A stretch of DNA of 64,000 bases from Alphaproteobacteria bacterium SO-S41 (GCA_019670725.1 AP024629.1:3100001-3164000); one strand, 5' to 3'. Numbered from the stretch's first letter, positions 34,921 through 41,688 are shown. Translations and numbers: made by a program. The notes: generated from the letters alone by a model not told the origin.

Positions 34921-35495
34921 AGCCGCACCTCGCGATAGGGCGCCAGCAGTGCACTCACCCCCGCCGGCGTCGCCGCCTCCGGCGCGCCCAGCGAGTCGCG
35001 CCGCTCATAGGCATGCGCGACCAGCAGCAGAACGGCCGTCTTCAGCGCCTCCGGCACCGCCGCCGCATCCGCGTACCCACACCGCCACACCAGCTCGACC
35101 GGCCGCCACGCCCGCGCGCCCAACAGCGCGCCGCCCAGCCGCAGCCACACCGCGTTGGCGTCGGCATCGACGCGCACATCGTCCAGCGCCAGCGCCGTGC
35201 TGGTGCCGTCCTCCTTCGCCACCCGCGCCTCGACGAACGACAGATACGGCGGCCGGCGCAGCGCGAAGACGCGGAACGCACCGTGCGCCCGTCCCTCCGC
35301 GACATCGGCGCTCATCCGCCAGGTCTGCGGCAACAGCGCCCGCCCGGTCTCGGCCTCCACGCGCTCGCGCGCCGCGCCGATGAGGCGGGCGATCAGCGCG
35401 TCGTCCTCCTCGCCCGCCACGCGCAGGAACGCGCGCGCGTCCGCCACCGCCACCGGCTCCGCGGCCGGTGGCGTCACCCGCTTGAACGCTGCCAT
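34917..35495 (-). CDS. GTA head-tail connector/adaptor (g6, rcc01688-like)
   Basis: The ATG at 35495 gives 192 residues; a longer open frame upstream is out-of-frame capsid sequence. The N-terminal half (ADARAFLRVAGEEDDALIARLIGAARERVEAETGRAL) is the typical helical gp6-like connector; the C-terminal half (VELVWRCGYADAAAVPEALKTAVLLLVAHAYERRD) is the family ending. It lies 2 bp after the capsid gene and overlaps g8 by 4 bp, so there is no room for g7. Confidence 0.92.
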   Translation of the reverse strand: MAAFKRVTPPAAEPVAVADARAFLRVAGEEDDALIARLIGAARERVEAETGRALLPQTWRMSADVAEGRAHGAFRVFALRRPPYLSFVEARVAKEDGTSTALALDDVRVDADANAVWLRLGGALLGARAWRPVELVWRCGYADAAAVPEALKTAVLLLVAHAYERRDSLGAPEAATPAGVSALLAPYREVRL

Positions 35496-35497
35496 GT

Positions 35498-36733
35498 TTA
35501 GCTCGCCGCGAACTTCATCAGCTTGATCGCCTCGAAGTTCTGCACCCCGCCGCCGACGCGCTTGGTCGTGTAGAACATCACATAGGGCTTGTTGGAGTAG
35601 GGATCGCGCAGGATGCGGATGCCCTGGCGGTCGGCGATGAGGTAACCGCGCTTGAAATCGCCGAACGCGATCGAGAACGTGCCCGCGCCGATATCCGGCA
35701 TGTCCTCCGCCTCGACGACGGGATAGCCGAGCAGCGTCGCCGCCTGCCCCGCCGCCGCGCCGGGCTGCCAGATATAGTTGTCGTCGCCGTCCTTCAGCTT
35801 GCGCACCGCGGCTTCCGTCGCGCGATTCATCACCCACGATCCGTTCTGGCGATAGACCTGCTTGGGCGCATAGGCGAGATCGATCAGCGCATCGACGGGA
35901 TCGCCGCTCGCGAACGCACCCGCCGCGCCCGACAGCACGAAGCCGATCTTGTCCCAGGCCCAGCTCGCATCGGCGACCTTGTCGTAGCTGAGGAAGCCCT
36001 TCGGCTTGTTCGAGCCGTCGCCGGAAACGAACGCCGCGCCCTCCTGCGCCGCGAACGCGTGCTGCACCTCGTCGGCGACCCACTGCTCGACATCGATCAA
36101 CGCATCGTCGAGCAGGCTCTGCGTCGCGGCCGGCATGGCATAGAGCTCCATCGCCGGAAACTCGACGAGGGAAAGATCCGCCGTATTGGTCTGCGTCCGC
36201 GCACCCGTCTCGGCGGCCCAGCCGCTCGCGAAGCCGTTGCGGCTGACCGGCAGGCGGAAGCTCTGCCCCGCGATCTGCCGCACCGTCGCGATGCGGCGAA
36301 TGGGCGACACCTCGGCCAGCAGGCTGTCGATCCGGCGCTCGGTCTCCTCGGGCACCAGATAGCCGCCCTCGCTGTCGGTGCCGGCGGAGATCTTGTCCTC
36401 CTTCACCTCCAGCCGCGCGGCGTCGCCCTTCCGCACATAGGCGTCGAACGCTGCGGCCTTCTCATTAAGCGCCACCTCGCGCCCACCACCACCATGCGGC
36501 CGGCGCAGCTCCAACGCCATCCGGTCCAGCGCCGCCTTCTGCTCGGTCAGCGCCCGGTTGATGCGCTCGACCTTGTCGACCGTCACCACATCAGCCGACA
36601 GCTTCGCCTCGATCTGATCGAGGCGTTCATCGTTGGCGTCCTTGAATGCCTCGAACGCCTCCATCAACCCATCGGCCTCACGCCCATAGGCCTTCACCTC
36701 CGGAGCCGCCGGCCCCGAACCCATCTCGCTCAT
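35498..36733 (-). CDS. GTA major capsid protein, HK97 family (g5, rcc01687-like)
   Basis: The 411-residue protein has an N-terminal coiled coil (about 20-85) that serves as the delta/scaffold region cleaved by the protease. The HK97-fold region begins near residue 115 (GGYLVPEETERRIDSLLAEVSPIRRIA) and shows MELYAMPAATQSLLDDALIDVEQWVADEV. The C-terminus is VGGGVQNFEAIKLMKFAAS. Length and order match RcGTA. Confidence 0.95.
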   Translation of the reverse strand: MSEMGSGPAAPEVKAYGREADGLMEAFEAFKDANDERLDQIEAKLSADVVTVDKVERINRALTEQKAALDRMALELRRPHGGGGREVALNEKAAAFDAYVRKGDAARLEVKEDKISAGTDSEGGYLVPEETERRIDSLLAEVSPIRRIATVRQIAGQSFRLPVSRNGFASGWAAETGARTQTNTADLSLVEFPAMELYAMPAATQSLLDDALIDVEQWVADEVQHAFAAQEGAAFVSGDGSNKPKGFLSYDKVADASWAWDKIGFVLSGAAGAFASGDPVDALIDLAYAPKQVYRQNGSWVMNRATEAAVRKLKDGDDNYIWQPGAAAGQAATLLGYPVVEAEDMPDIGAGTFSIAFGDFKRGYLIADRQGIRILRDPYSNKPYVMFYTTKRVGGGVQNFEAIKLMKFAAS

Positions 36734-36773
36734 TCGCTTCTCCTTGGTTTGCCTGAACGCAACTCAGATGGTC

Positions 36774-36879
36774 GTCATGGTGAGGTGCAGAGCGCGGCAC
36801 GCGCGCAGCCTCGAACCACGCACACTGACCCAGCGTGCGTCCTTCGAGACGCGGCCTTGAGGCCGCTCCTCAGGATGAC
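36774..36879 (+). repeat. Family A dispersed palindromic repeat
   Basis: Begins gtcatggtgaggtgcagagc and ends ctcctcaggatgac. It lies in the 247-bp gap upstream of the capsid gene, next to a family B repeat. Confidence 0.85.
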
Positions 36880-36898
36880 GAATACAAGTGCTCATTGG

Positions 36899-36961
36899 TC
36901 CTCCCCCGCTTGCGGGAGAGGGGGACCGCGAAGCGGTGGAGGGGGCGGATGCAGCGCACCG
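36899..36961 (+). repeat. Family B intergenic repeat
   Basis: 63 bp reading tcctcccccgcttgcgggag, then ggggaccgcgaagcggtgga and gggggcggatgcagcgcaccg. It matches 38285-38347 in all but a few positions and contains the hairpin accgcgaagcggt. Confidence 0.8.
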
Positions 36962-36980
36962 CTCCCTCACGCAGTAGCCG

Positions 36981-37505
36981 TCAGCCGGAGACGGTCGTCC
37001 CGATCATGGCAATTTTCACCGCCTCGACATCCACCGTCCCCGCTGCCAGCACATCGGCGAACCGCGCGAACGCCGGCCCGATGTCTGGCGGCCGCAGCCA
37101 GATCGTCGTGCTGCGCACCTCCGCCGCGCTGCCCGGCGCATAGCCGCAATAATGCTCCACCCGATGCACGAACGCCGCCAGGTCGCCCGCCGTCGGATCG
37201 AACACCGGCAAGTCCGGTACCGCTTGTCGGAGTGTCTGCGCGCGTGCCTTCGCGATCACCCTGGCCCTGCGAGCGCTCAGCTGCCGCCAGGTCTCCGCAT
37301 TGGCCGCATCGGTGAACGTCACGACGCTCCCCCGCGGCAGCAGATGCCGGACCGCCTCGACCTGTTCCACGCTCAGCGGCCCGGCGGAAATCACGATCTC
37401 ATAATCCCGCAGGTCTTCGTCATAACGCGCCTGGAACGTCTCCGGCGCCACGCCATAAGGCGACAGCATAGCGCGCCAAGTCCGGTTAAACGTCTCGTCG
37501 TCCAT
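36981..37505 (-). CDS. Unknown protein encoded between GTA g4 and g5
   Basis: The 174-residue product starts at the ATG at 37505, preceded by GGAGG with 5-nt spacing; the frame is open for ten more codons upstream. It contains PLSVEQVEAVRHLLPRGSVV and a helical Arg-rich middle (LSARRARVIAKARAQTL). No family is recognised and it has no counterpart in the R. capsulatus cluster, where g4 is directly followed by g5. It is on the same strand as the GTA genes, with 31 bp to g4. Confidence 0.65.
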   Translation of the reverse strand: MDDETFNRTWRAMLSPYGVAPETFQARYDEDLRDYEIVISAGPLSVEQVEAVRHLLPRGSVVTFTDAANAETWRQLSARRARVIAKARAQTLRQAVPDLPVFDPTAGDLAAFVHRVEHYCGYAPGSAAEVRSTTIWLRPPDIGPAFARFADVLAAGTVDVEAVKIAMIGTTVSG

Positions 37506-37536
37506 CCATCCCTCCAGGCGCTGCCATCGCCTCACT

Positions 37537-38025
37537 CTATCCCACCCGCGTCACCCGCGCCCCGGCCAGCATCGGGAAGGTCACCACCGACACCTCCCAC
37601 AGATCCGCCTCGATGATCGTCCGCCGCCGCGTCTTCGCATCCGTCCGGGCCCGGATCGTCTTGAAGCCGATGCTCAGCCCGTCCAGCGCGCCCTCGCGCA
37701 TCAGCGCCAGCACGTCGCGCCCGCGCGACAGCTCGGTCAGCACGCGCCCGCGCACGAACAACCCCACCGCGTCCTCATACAACTCCGTCCACACGCCCAG
37801 CGGCTCGGCCGCAATGTGCTGGTACAGCAGCTTCACGCCGCGCGGCCCCCGACCTTTCAGCCCGCGCGCGAACGCCCCGCGCGCCACCGTGTCGCCGCCG
37901 GCATCGGCGATGCCGAACAGGCTCGCATAGCCCTCGAACCGTCCGTCGGCACGCGCATCGAGCAGCCCGCCGGCCGCGCCCCGCTTCTCCGAACCGCGCC
38001 GCGTGAACCGCACCACGTCGGCCAT
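37537..38025 (-). CDS. GTA prohead protease, HK97 family (g4, rcc01686-like)
   Basis: The 162-residue serine protease matures the capsid. Family marks are FEGYASLFGIADAGGDTVARGAF near the N-terminus, VKLLYQHIAAEPLGVWTELYED with the catalytic histidine, and ALDGLSIGFKTI with the catalytic serine. The C-terminus is VSVVTFPMLAGARV. Its start shares one base with the g3.5 stop (TGATG). Confidence 0.93.
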   Translation of the reverse strand: MADVVRFTRRGSEKRGAAGGLLDARADGRFEGYASLFGIADAGGDTVARGAFARGLKGRGPRGVKLLYQHIAAEPLGVWTELYEDAVGLFVRGRVLTELSRGRDVLALMREGALDGLSIGFKTIRARTDAKTRRRTIIEADLWEVSVVTFPMLAGARVTRVG

Positions 38026-38267
38026 CACCGCCCTCCCATCTGATCGAGCTTCCCCTCGATGCGCTTCAACTGCTCACGGATCGCGGTCACTTGTTCCTCC
38101 ACGCGCGCCAGGCGCTCGACACCGCCGCTGCGTGCGCTCACCTCGCGCTCGACGCTCGACAGCCGCTCTTCCGCCGCGCCGGCCCACATCAGGGCTGCCC
38201 CGGTCTGCACGACCAGCGTCACCACAACGGCCAGCGGCACGCGGCGCTCCAGTTTGAACTCAGACAT
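38025..38267 (-). CDS. Small membrane/coiled-coil protein (g3.5, rcc01685-like)
   Basis: The 80-residue protein has one transmembrane segment (about 11-30) followed by a heptad-like coiled coil (about 34-78: LSSVEREV, RLARVEEQVTAIREQLKRIEGKL). A GGAGGAC ribosome binding site precedes the ATG at 38267. It is coupled to g4 and so is placed as g3.5; sequence identity to the R. capsulatus protein is not claimed. It is the last GTA gene before the prophage. Confidence 0.75.
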   Translation of the reverse strand: MSEFKLERRVPLAVVVTLVVQTGAALMWAGAAEERLSSVEREVSARSGGVERLARVEEQVTAIREQLKRIEGKLDQMGGR

Positions 38268-38284
38268 ACAATTGTCCTCCTTGA

Positions 38285-38347
38285 TCCTCCCCCGCCCGCG
38301 GGGGAGGGGGACCGCGAAGCGGTGGAGGGGGCGGATGCAGCGCACCG
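38285..38347 (+). repeat. Family B repeat next to the prophage boundary
   Basis: It matches the copy at 36899-36961 up to gcagcgcaccg and then diverges abruptly into the prophage end (attgtagcg instead of ctccctc), which helps to place the boundary. Confidence 0.8.
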
Positions 38348-38349
38348 AT

Positions 38350-38397
38350 TGTAGCGAGGCGTCGAATTCTGGAACTTGAGGCGTCGAATTCTGGAAT
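38350..38397. repeat. Right end of the Mu-like prophage with two tandem 22-bp sites
   Basis: A terminal TG at 38350 is followed by two adjacent 22-bp units (38354-38375 and 38376-38397) that share gaggcgtcgaattctggaa and agree at 19 of 22 positions. Mu has tandem 22-bp transposase-binding sites at its right end, so these are read as R1/R2-type sites. The flanking 5 bp, ccgat, is the expected target duplication. Confidence 0.75.
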
Positions 38398-38427
38398 ACT
38401 TTCCATTTGACGACTCGGGGGAAGTCA

Positions 38428-39309
38428 ATGGTCATAGAAGTCGATCCCAACTACTCGGGACTCGCTGGGCTCCCTTACAAGGTCGTTCGTATTGAGGCTG
38501 GTGTGCCAGGCAATCCTCGTGCTCTTCAGCACGGGACTGGATTTTTCTTCGCGATGGACGTTCTCGGTAGGGAACTTCCTATCATCATCTCGAACAAGCA
38601 CGTTCTCTCAGGAGCGAGCTATCTGTCGTTTGAAATGGCCCGACAGAAGAATAATCGCCGTGAATTCGCGCCCCCTGAAGTCGTCAGATTTCGAGGCGGA
38701 GCGCTCCCGGTTTTCGAGCATCCCGATCCTGAAGTTGATCTGGCTGCAGTTCCACTGGCTCCCATCTGGAATGAGATGCAGAAAAGAGGCGTAGAGCCAT
38801 TTCCGCTCGTCGAATTCATAGGCTCGCTGCCACCACCGTATATTGAGCAGGCGATACACGCCGCCACCCCCGCTTTGATGGTAGGTTTTCCGCAAGGGCT
38901 ACTCGACGAAGTGAACAATTTGCCGCTCGTGAGGCGCGGGATTTTTGCGACGCCCTACTCCGCCAATTACATGGGGAAAGAGGAGTTTGTGGTCGATATT
39001 GCCGCGTTTCCGGGCAGTTCGGGGTCCCCAGTCTACGCGGTCTTCGAGGGGGTGCTGCCTACAGAATGGGGCTTTACACATCTCAATCACCCAGTTGCCT
39101 TCCTCGCGGGCATTCTCTGGGGAGGACCGCAGTTTGCCGCCGAGGGCAAAATGATCCCGATGGCGGTTCCACAGATGGGGCCGATTACTGCGATTCCGGC
39201 CCACTTGGGTTATTGCATAAAGGCGAGGCGGATACTGGAACTAAAGCCCCTGATTGTCCGCCACATCCAACAGCATGCAATCGATCAAATTCCACCAGCG
39301 ACGTCTTAG
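38428..39309 (+). CDS. Trypsin-like serine protease, prophage cargo
   Basis: A GGGGAAG ribosome binding site precedes the ATG at 38428. The 293-residue product has a trypsin-like triad: His58 (SNKHVL), Asp104 (EVDLAAV) and Ser198 (PGSSGSP). There is no signal peptide, so it would act in the cytoplasm, unlike DegP. It is plus-strand, less GC-rich than its surroundings, and is the outermost gene at the right end of the prophage. Cytoplasmic trypsin-like proteases are found in several anti-phage systems, so a defence or exclusion role is possible but unproven. Confidence 0.8.
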   Translation: MVIEVDPNYSGLAGLPYKVVRIEAGVPGNPRALQHGTGFFFAMDVLGRELPIIISNKHVLSGASYLSFEMARQKNNRREFAPPEVVRFRGGALPVFEHPDPEVDLAAVPLAPIWNEMQKRGVEPFPLVEFIGSLPPPYIEQAIHAATPALMVGFPQGLLDEVNNLPLVRRGIFATPYSANYMGKEEFVVDIAAFPGSSGSPVYAVFEGVLPTEWGFTHLNHPVAFLAGILWGGPQFAAEGKMIPMAVPQMGPITAIPAHLGYCIKARRILELKPLIVRHIQQHAIDQIPPATS

Positions 39310-39371
39310 CGTTAGCCCATCCTTAAACCACCGTAAGGGTCCAATAAGGCGCCGCTGAACTGGCCTTCGCC

Positions 39372-40280
39372 CTATATTTTCACGCGCAAGGAAGCCGTGA
39401 GAGTTCGCCACGCATACGCTGCAGCCAGGCTGCAAACCCCGTTACCGGCGCCTCTGGTGCGGTCCAGCCCATCGGCCAGCCCATCATCCAGTCGGTGAAG
39501 GCTGGGTTGTAGGTCAGGGCACGCCGTGAGAGCGCGGTCCCAGGCAGCAAACTCACCTGGACCGGGGGCGAAGAGGGGCAGCTCGCTTGTTCCTTCGAGA
39601 AGCTGGCCCCAGCCGCCTTCATGGTCAGGTAGAGCAGCGTCCAGGCATGGGCCTCCATCATCGGGCTGACCTGCGTGCTGTTCAGCCAGTCGTTGGCCTT
39701 GAAGCGCGCGCCGTCCGGCCGGATGTGCAGCGTCACATGGTTGCCCGAGGCGGACGCAGTCGGCGTGTGCCAGTATGAATAGGCGGTGCCGGATCTGGCG
39801 AGCGCCGACTTCTCGCGCTGAAAACAGGCCTGCTTTGACGCCATAACCCATGCCGCGAAGCTCCGCGGCGACGTCGGCGAATCCCAGCGTGTAGTGCCCC
39901 TCGACGTTTTCGCAGAAGACGAGCGGCGCGCCGGATTCGCGGACGATGCGGGCAACGTCCGGCCATAGGTGTCGAGGGTCGGCCGACCCCTTCCGGTTGC
40001 CCGAGAAGCTGAACGGCTGGCACGGGTAACCGGCAAGGACGAGATCCACCTTGCCGCGCCACGGGCGGCCGTCGAAGGCTCTAAGGTCATCCCAGACAGG
40101 CGCCTGCGCCAGGCTCTCGTCTGCCATCCGCGCCACGAGGGTGGCCGCGGCATGGGCTTCCCGCTCGACGAAACAAACAGTGCGATATCCCGGCTCGGCG
40201 ATGTGCAGGCCGAGGTCGAGCCCGCCGTAACCGGCGCAGAGGGAGATGCCGGCGAGGCGGCCGACGGAAGATAGAGCCAT
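39372..40280 (-). CDS. C5 cytosine DNA methyltransferase
   Basis: The 302-residue enzyme would methylate cytosine at carbon 5 in DNA. It shows motif I (SLCAGYGGLDLG), motif IV with Cys87 (GYPCQPFSFSG), motif VI (CENVEG, 123-128), motif VIII (QIRHR, 162-166) and a motif X-like end (GAGNGVCSLAAAYAWRTL). It lies just downstream of com, at the place where Mu has mom, and probably protects phage DNA from restriction. AAGGA at 40292-40296 overlaps the com stop; it is 11 nt from this ATG but 6 nt from an ATG in another frame at 40285. Confidence 0.88.
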   Translation of the reverse strand: MALSSVGRLAGISLCAGYGGLDLGLHIAEPGYRTVCFVEREAHAAATLVARMADESLAQAPVWDDLRAFDGRPWRGKVDLVLAGYPCQPFSFSGNRKGSADPRHLWPDVARIVRESGAPLVFCENVEGHYTLGFADVAAELRGMGYGVKAGLFSAREVGARQIRHRLFILAHADCVRLGQPCDAAHPAGRRALQGQRLAEQHAGQPDDGGPCLDAALPDHEGGWGQLLEGTSELPLFAPGPGEFAAWDRALTACPDLQPSLHRLDDGLADGLDRTRGAGNGVCSLAAAYAWRTLTASLRVKI

Positions 40281-40285
40281 GTCAT
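39380..40285 (-). CDS. Alternative-frame ORF with a methyltransferase-like C-terminus
   Basis: This frame runs the whole length of the methyltransferase gene, starting 5 nt earlier (ATGACATGG). Its first 165 residues look like shadow sequence (Ser/Ala/Arg-rich). Its last 130 do not: WHTPTASASG, LTYNPAFTDWMMGWPMGWTAP and FAAWLQRMRGELSRL resemble the C-terminal part of other phage cytosine methyltransferase proteins. It may be a true overlapping gene, a frameshift product, or a relic of a fusion. Expression is unknown. Confidence 0.3.
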   Translation of the reverse strand: MTWLYLPSAASPASPSAPVTAGSTSACTSPSRDIALFVSSSGKPMPRPPSWRGWQTRAWRRRLSGMTLEPSTAARGAARWISSLPVTRASRSASRATGRGRPTLDTYGRTLPASSANPARRSSSAKTSRGTTRWDSPTSPRSFAAWVMASKQACFQREKSALARSGTAYSYWHTPTASASGNHVTLHIRPDGARFKANDWLNSTQVSPMMEAHAWTLLYLTMKAAGASFSKEQASCPSSPPVQVSLLPGTALSRRALTYNPAFTDWMMGWPMGWTAPEAPVTGFAAWLQRMRGELSRLPCA

Positions 40286-40290
40286 CAGAG

Positions 40291-40304
40291 GTCCTTCACG
40301 GGAC
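40291..40304 (-). promoter_or_regulatory. Possible Com-controlled hairpin over the methyltransferase RBS
   Basis: In the minus-strand mRNA gtcc (40304-40301) can pair with ggac (40294-40291), leaving cgtgaa as loop, so that the AAGGA ribosome binding site is partly in the stem and the com TGA is in the loop. In Mu, Com melts a comparable stem at the mom start. The stem is only 4 bp, so this is a tentative reading. Confidence 0.35.
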
Positions 40305-40472
40305 GCTCCGGCTGCTCTTGGCGGCTCCGGCGTTGGGTTTTGATACGTCGACGATCCGGTCGCACCTGCGGCACTTGATCTCGACGCGGCCCACGATGGC
40401 GTTGCTTTGTTGACGGAACAATAACGCGCGGCAAAAGGGGCACCGCGCGTCCACTAAGGGACTCGACTCCAT
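40296..40472 (-). CDS. com: Mu-like Com zinc-finger translational regulator
   Basis: This 58-residue gene has two CxxC pairs: Cys11/Cys14 (RCPFC) and Cys34/Cys37 (KCRRC), the zinc knuckle of Mu Com. In Mu, Com binds the mom mRNA and opens its translation start. The next gene here is a C5 methyltransferase instead of mom, starting 10-16 nt after the com stop. Position near the right end also agrees with Mu. Confidence 0.85.
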   Translation of the reverse strand: MESSPLVDARCPFCRALLFRQQSNAIVGRVEIKCRRCDRIVDVSKPNAGAAKSSRSVP

Positions 40473-40568
40473 GAGGTTTCTCGCATCCGCTCCCTCCGCC
40501 GGTCCGGCCGGTGGCGGGATATCTGCCGGGGCGCGCCCCGGCCGGTGTGCGAGTCGTGCGCTCGCGGT

Positions 40569-40590
40569 TCACGGGGCTGCAACCCCGTGA
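40569..40590. terminator. Hairpin upstream of com
   Basis: Arms tcacgggg (40569-40576) and ccccgtga (40583-40590) around a 6-nt loop. It lies between com and the divergent cargo gene; it could be a regulatory stem or terminator. No T-tract follows. Confidence 0.45.
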
Positions 40591-40658
40591 GCCCCCGCCC
40601 TTAGGCGCGGGGAACAGACAAACGACCGCTTGGAAAAAGGCGGCGAGAAAGGCCCGTG

Positions 40659-41408
40659 ATGAGTGCCAAAAACGACCTTGAAGGACCGCGGACGAAGATT
40701 GATCGCGCTAAGGACCACGCGCGTGAGCTGGAGCGGGAAATAGAGGCCTTCCTTCAGCGTGACCCGTACAGGGTGATGTTGCTTACCGACCAACACGGGA
40801 ATCAGACGCTCGCGTGCGACGTTAAAGAGCTGGTGCCCTCGAAGTGGGGCTTGATCGCTGGGGACGCCCTTCACAATGCTAGAGCTTCGCTCGATCTGCT
40901 GGCCAATGTTCTCGTCGAGAGAGACGGCGGCAGATCCGGCGACGCTTCGTTCCCCATCAGCAATACGTCCGACGTGTTCCAGAAGGCGGCTCCGAAGAGC
41001 CTGAGGGGTGCTAGCGACACTACGGTGAGGAAGATCGAGGAGCTTCAGCCGTTCAATACCGGAAACGCCGATCTGCGAACGCTTCATGTCCTGGACATCA
41101 TCGATAAGCACAAAACTGCGATCGTGACGGCGTCGGCGGGGAGTGCGCAGAACATTACGGCCCGCCAGCGGGGGACCGGCGGAACGATGTCACTCGGTTT
41201 CGCCTCCATCGATACCACTAAGCTTGGGGTTTCCCCGATGGGACTAGCCTTCAGCGGGATGATGGGCATGGTCTTTGATCCGGCGTTTCGCCTGCGCAGA
41301 GACGTTCTGCTCATAGATGCCGATCGCCGCCCCATCGGCGACGCAGGCGCCACCGTTCGAAGGCTGATCGGCGCTGCGGAAGCTGTGATCAACACATTCG
41401 ATGTCTGA
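40659..41408 (+). CDS. Conserved hypothetical protein, prophage cargo
   Basis: The 249-residue product is cytoplasmic. It has an N-terminal charged helix (DRAKDHARELEREIEAFL) and the pattern GDALHNARASLDLLANVL, which recalls a widespread uncharacterised family with a 'GD.iHNLRsALDhl' segment. No catalytic site is evident. It is on the plus strand, against the late genes, and has lower G+C. A GTG directly precedes the chosen ATG. Function unknown. Confidence 0.7.
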   Translation: MSAKNDLEGPRTKIDRAKDHARELEREIEAFLQRDPYRVMLLTDQHGNQTLACDVKELVPSKWGLIAGDALHNARASLDLLANVLVERDGGRSGDASFPISNTSDVFQKAAPKSLRGASDTTVRKIEELQPFNTGNADLRTLHVLDIIDKHKTAIVTASAGSAQNITARQRGTGGTMSLGFASIDTTKLGVSPMGLAFSGMMGMVFDPAFRLRRDVLLIDADRRPIGDAGATVRRLIGAAEAVINTFDV

Positions 41409-41431
41409 ACTTGGGACGCTGACACCCCCGC

Positions 41432-41680
41432 CTACTCTTGTGGCGCAGGCGGCTCGTAAGGCGGCGGCGGTGTCGGCGCGGGCGGATTAATCTCCGCATC
41501 GCGGCGCCGCAGGCTCGGCGCCAGATGGTTCACGTTCTTCATGATCGAGCAGATCAGGGCCGCGCTGCGGCTCGTTCGGGCGTCTGCGAGCACCAGGTCG
41601 GTCTCGTGATCATCGACAAAGACTGCGAATACGCGCGCAAATTCCTCGGCCACGAGCGCGAATTCCTCAAAGGTCTGCAT
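41432..41680 (-). CDS. Small hypothetical protein after the tail-tip gene
   Basis: The 82-residue protein has an acidic helical N-terminus (FEEFALVAEEFARVFAVFVDD) and a Pro-rich tail (PPAPTPPPPYEPPAP). It starts 8 bp after the tail-tip gene stops, so it is likely part of the late operon. An AGGAGAG ribosome binding site is visible before the ATG. Confidence 0.6.
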   Translation of the reverse strand: MQTFEEFALVAEEFARVFAVFVDDHETDLVLADARTSRSAALICSIMKNVNHLAPSLRRRDAEINPPAPTPPPPYEPPAPQE

Positions 41681-41688
41681 GGTCTCTC

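Larger units (their letters stand above)
24398..38267 (-). mobile_element. Gene transfer agent structural cluster (RcGTA type), lacking g1-g3
   Basis: Genes in transcription order, named after R. capsulatus homologues, are g3.5, g4, (unknown), g5, g6, g8, g9, g10, g10.1, g11, g12, (plus-strand insert), g13, g14, g15, a DUF2793 fibre, an endolysin and a holin-like gene. Order and families match rcc01685-rcc01698, except that no g7 is visible and there are two extra genes. Portal (g3), terminase (g2) and g1 are absent from the window; a Mu-like prophage starts 82 bp upstream of g3.5. Whether particles are made cannot be judged. Confidence 0.9.

Noticed and set aside
35496-36083. Upstream extension of the g6 frame into the capsid gene
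   Set aside because: The extension is out-of-frame capsid sequence; the ATG at 35495 directly follows the capsid stop and starts the conserved connector sequence.
30220-36961. Family A and B repeats as insertion sequences
   Set aside because: They are about 60-110 bp, carry no transposase and consist of small hairpins; at most they could be moved by a transposase encoded elsewhere.
38354-38397. Tandem repeats as a CRISPR remnant or iterons
   Set aside because: Only two units directly abut with no spacers, and no cas or replication genes are near; the phage-end explanation fits better.
40285-40572. Minus-strand 95-codon frame over com
   Set aside because: Its Arg/Pro-rich product has no motif, while the shorter frame at 40296-40472 has the two CxxC pairs of Com.
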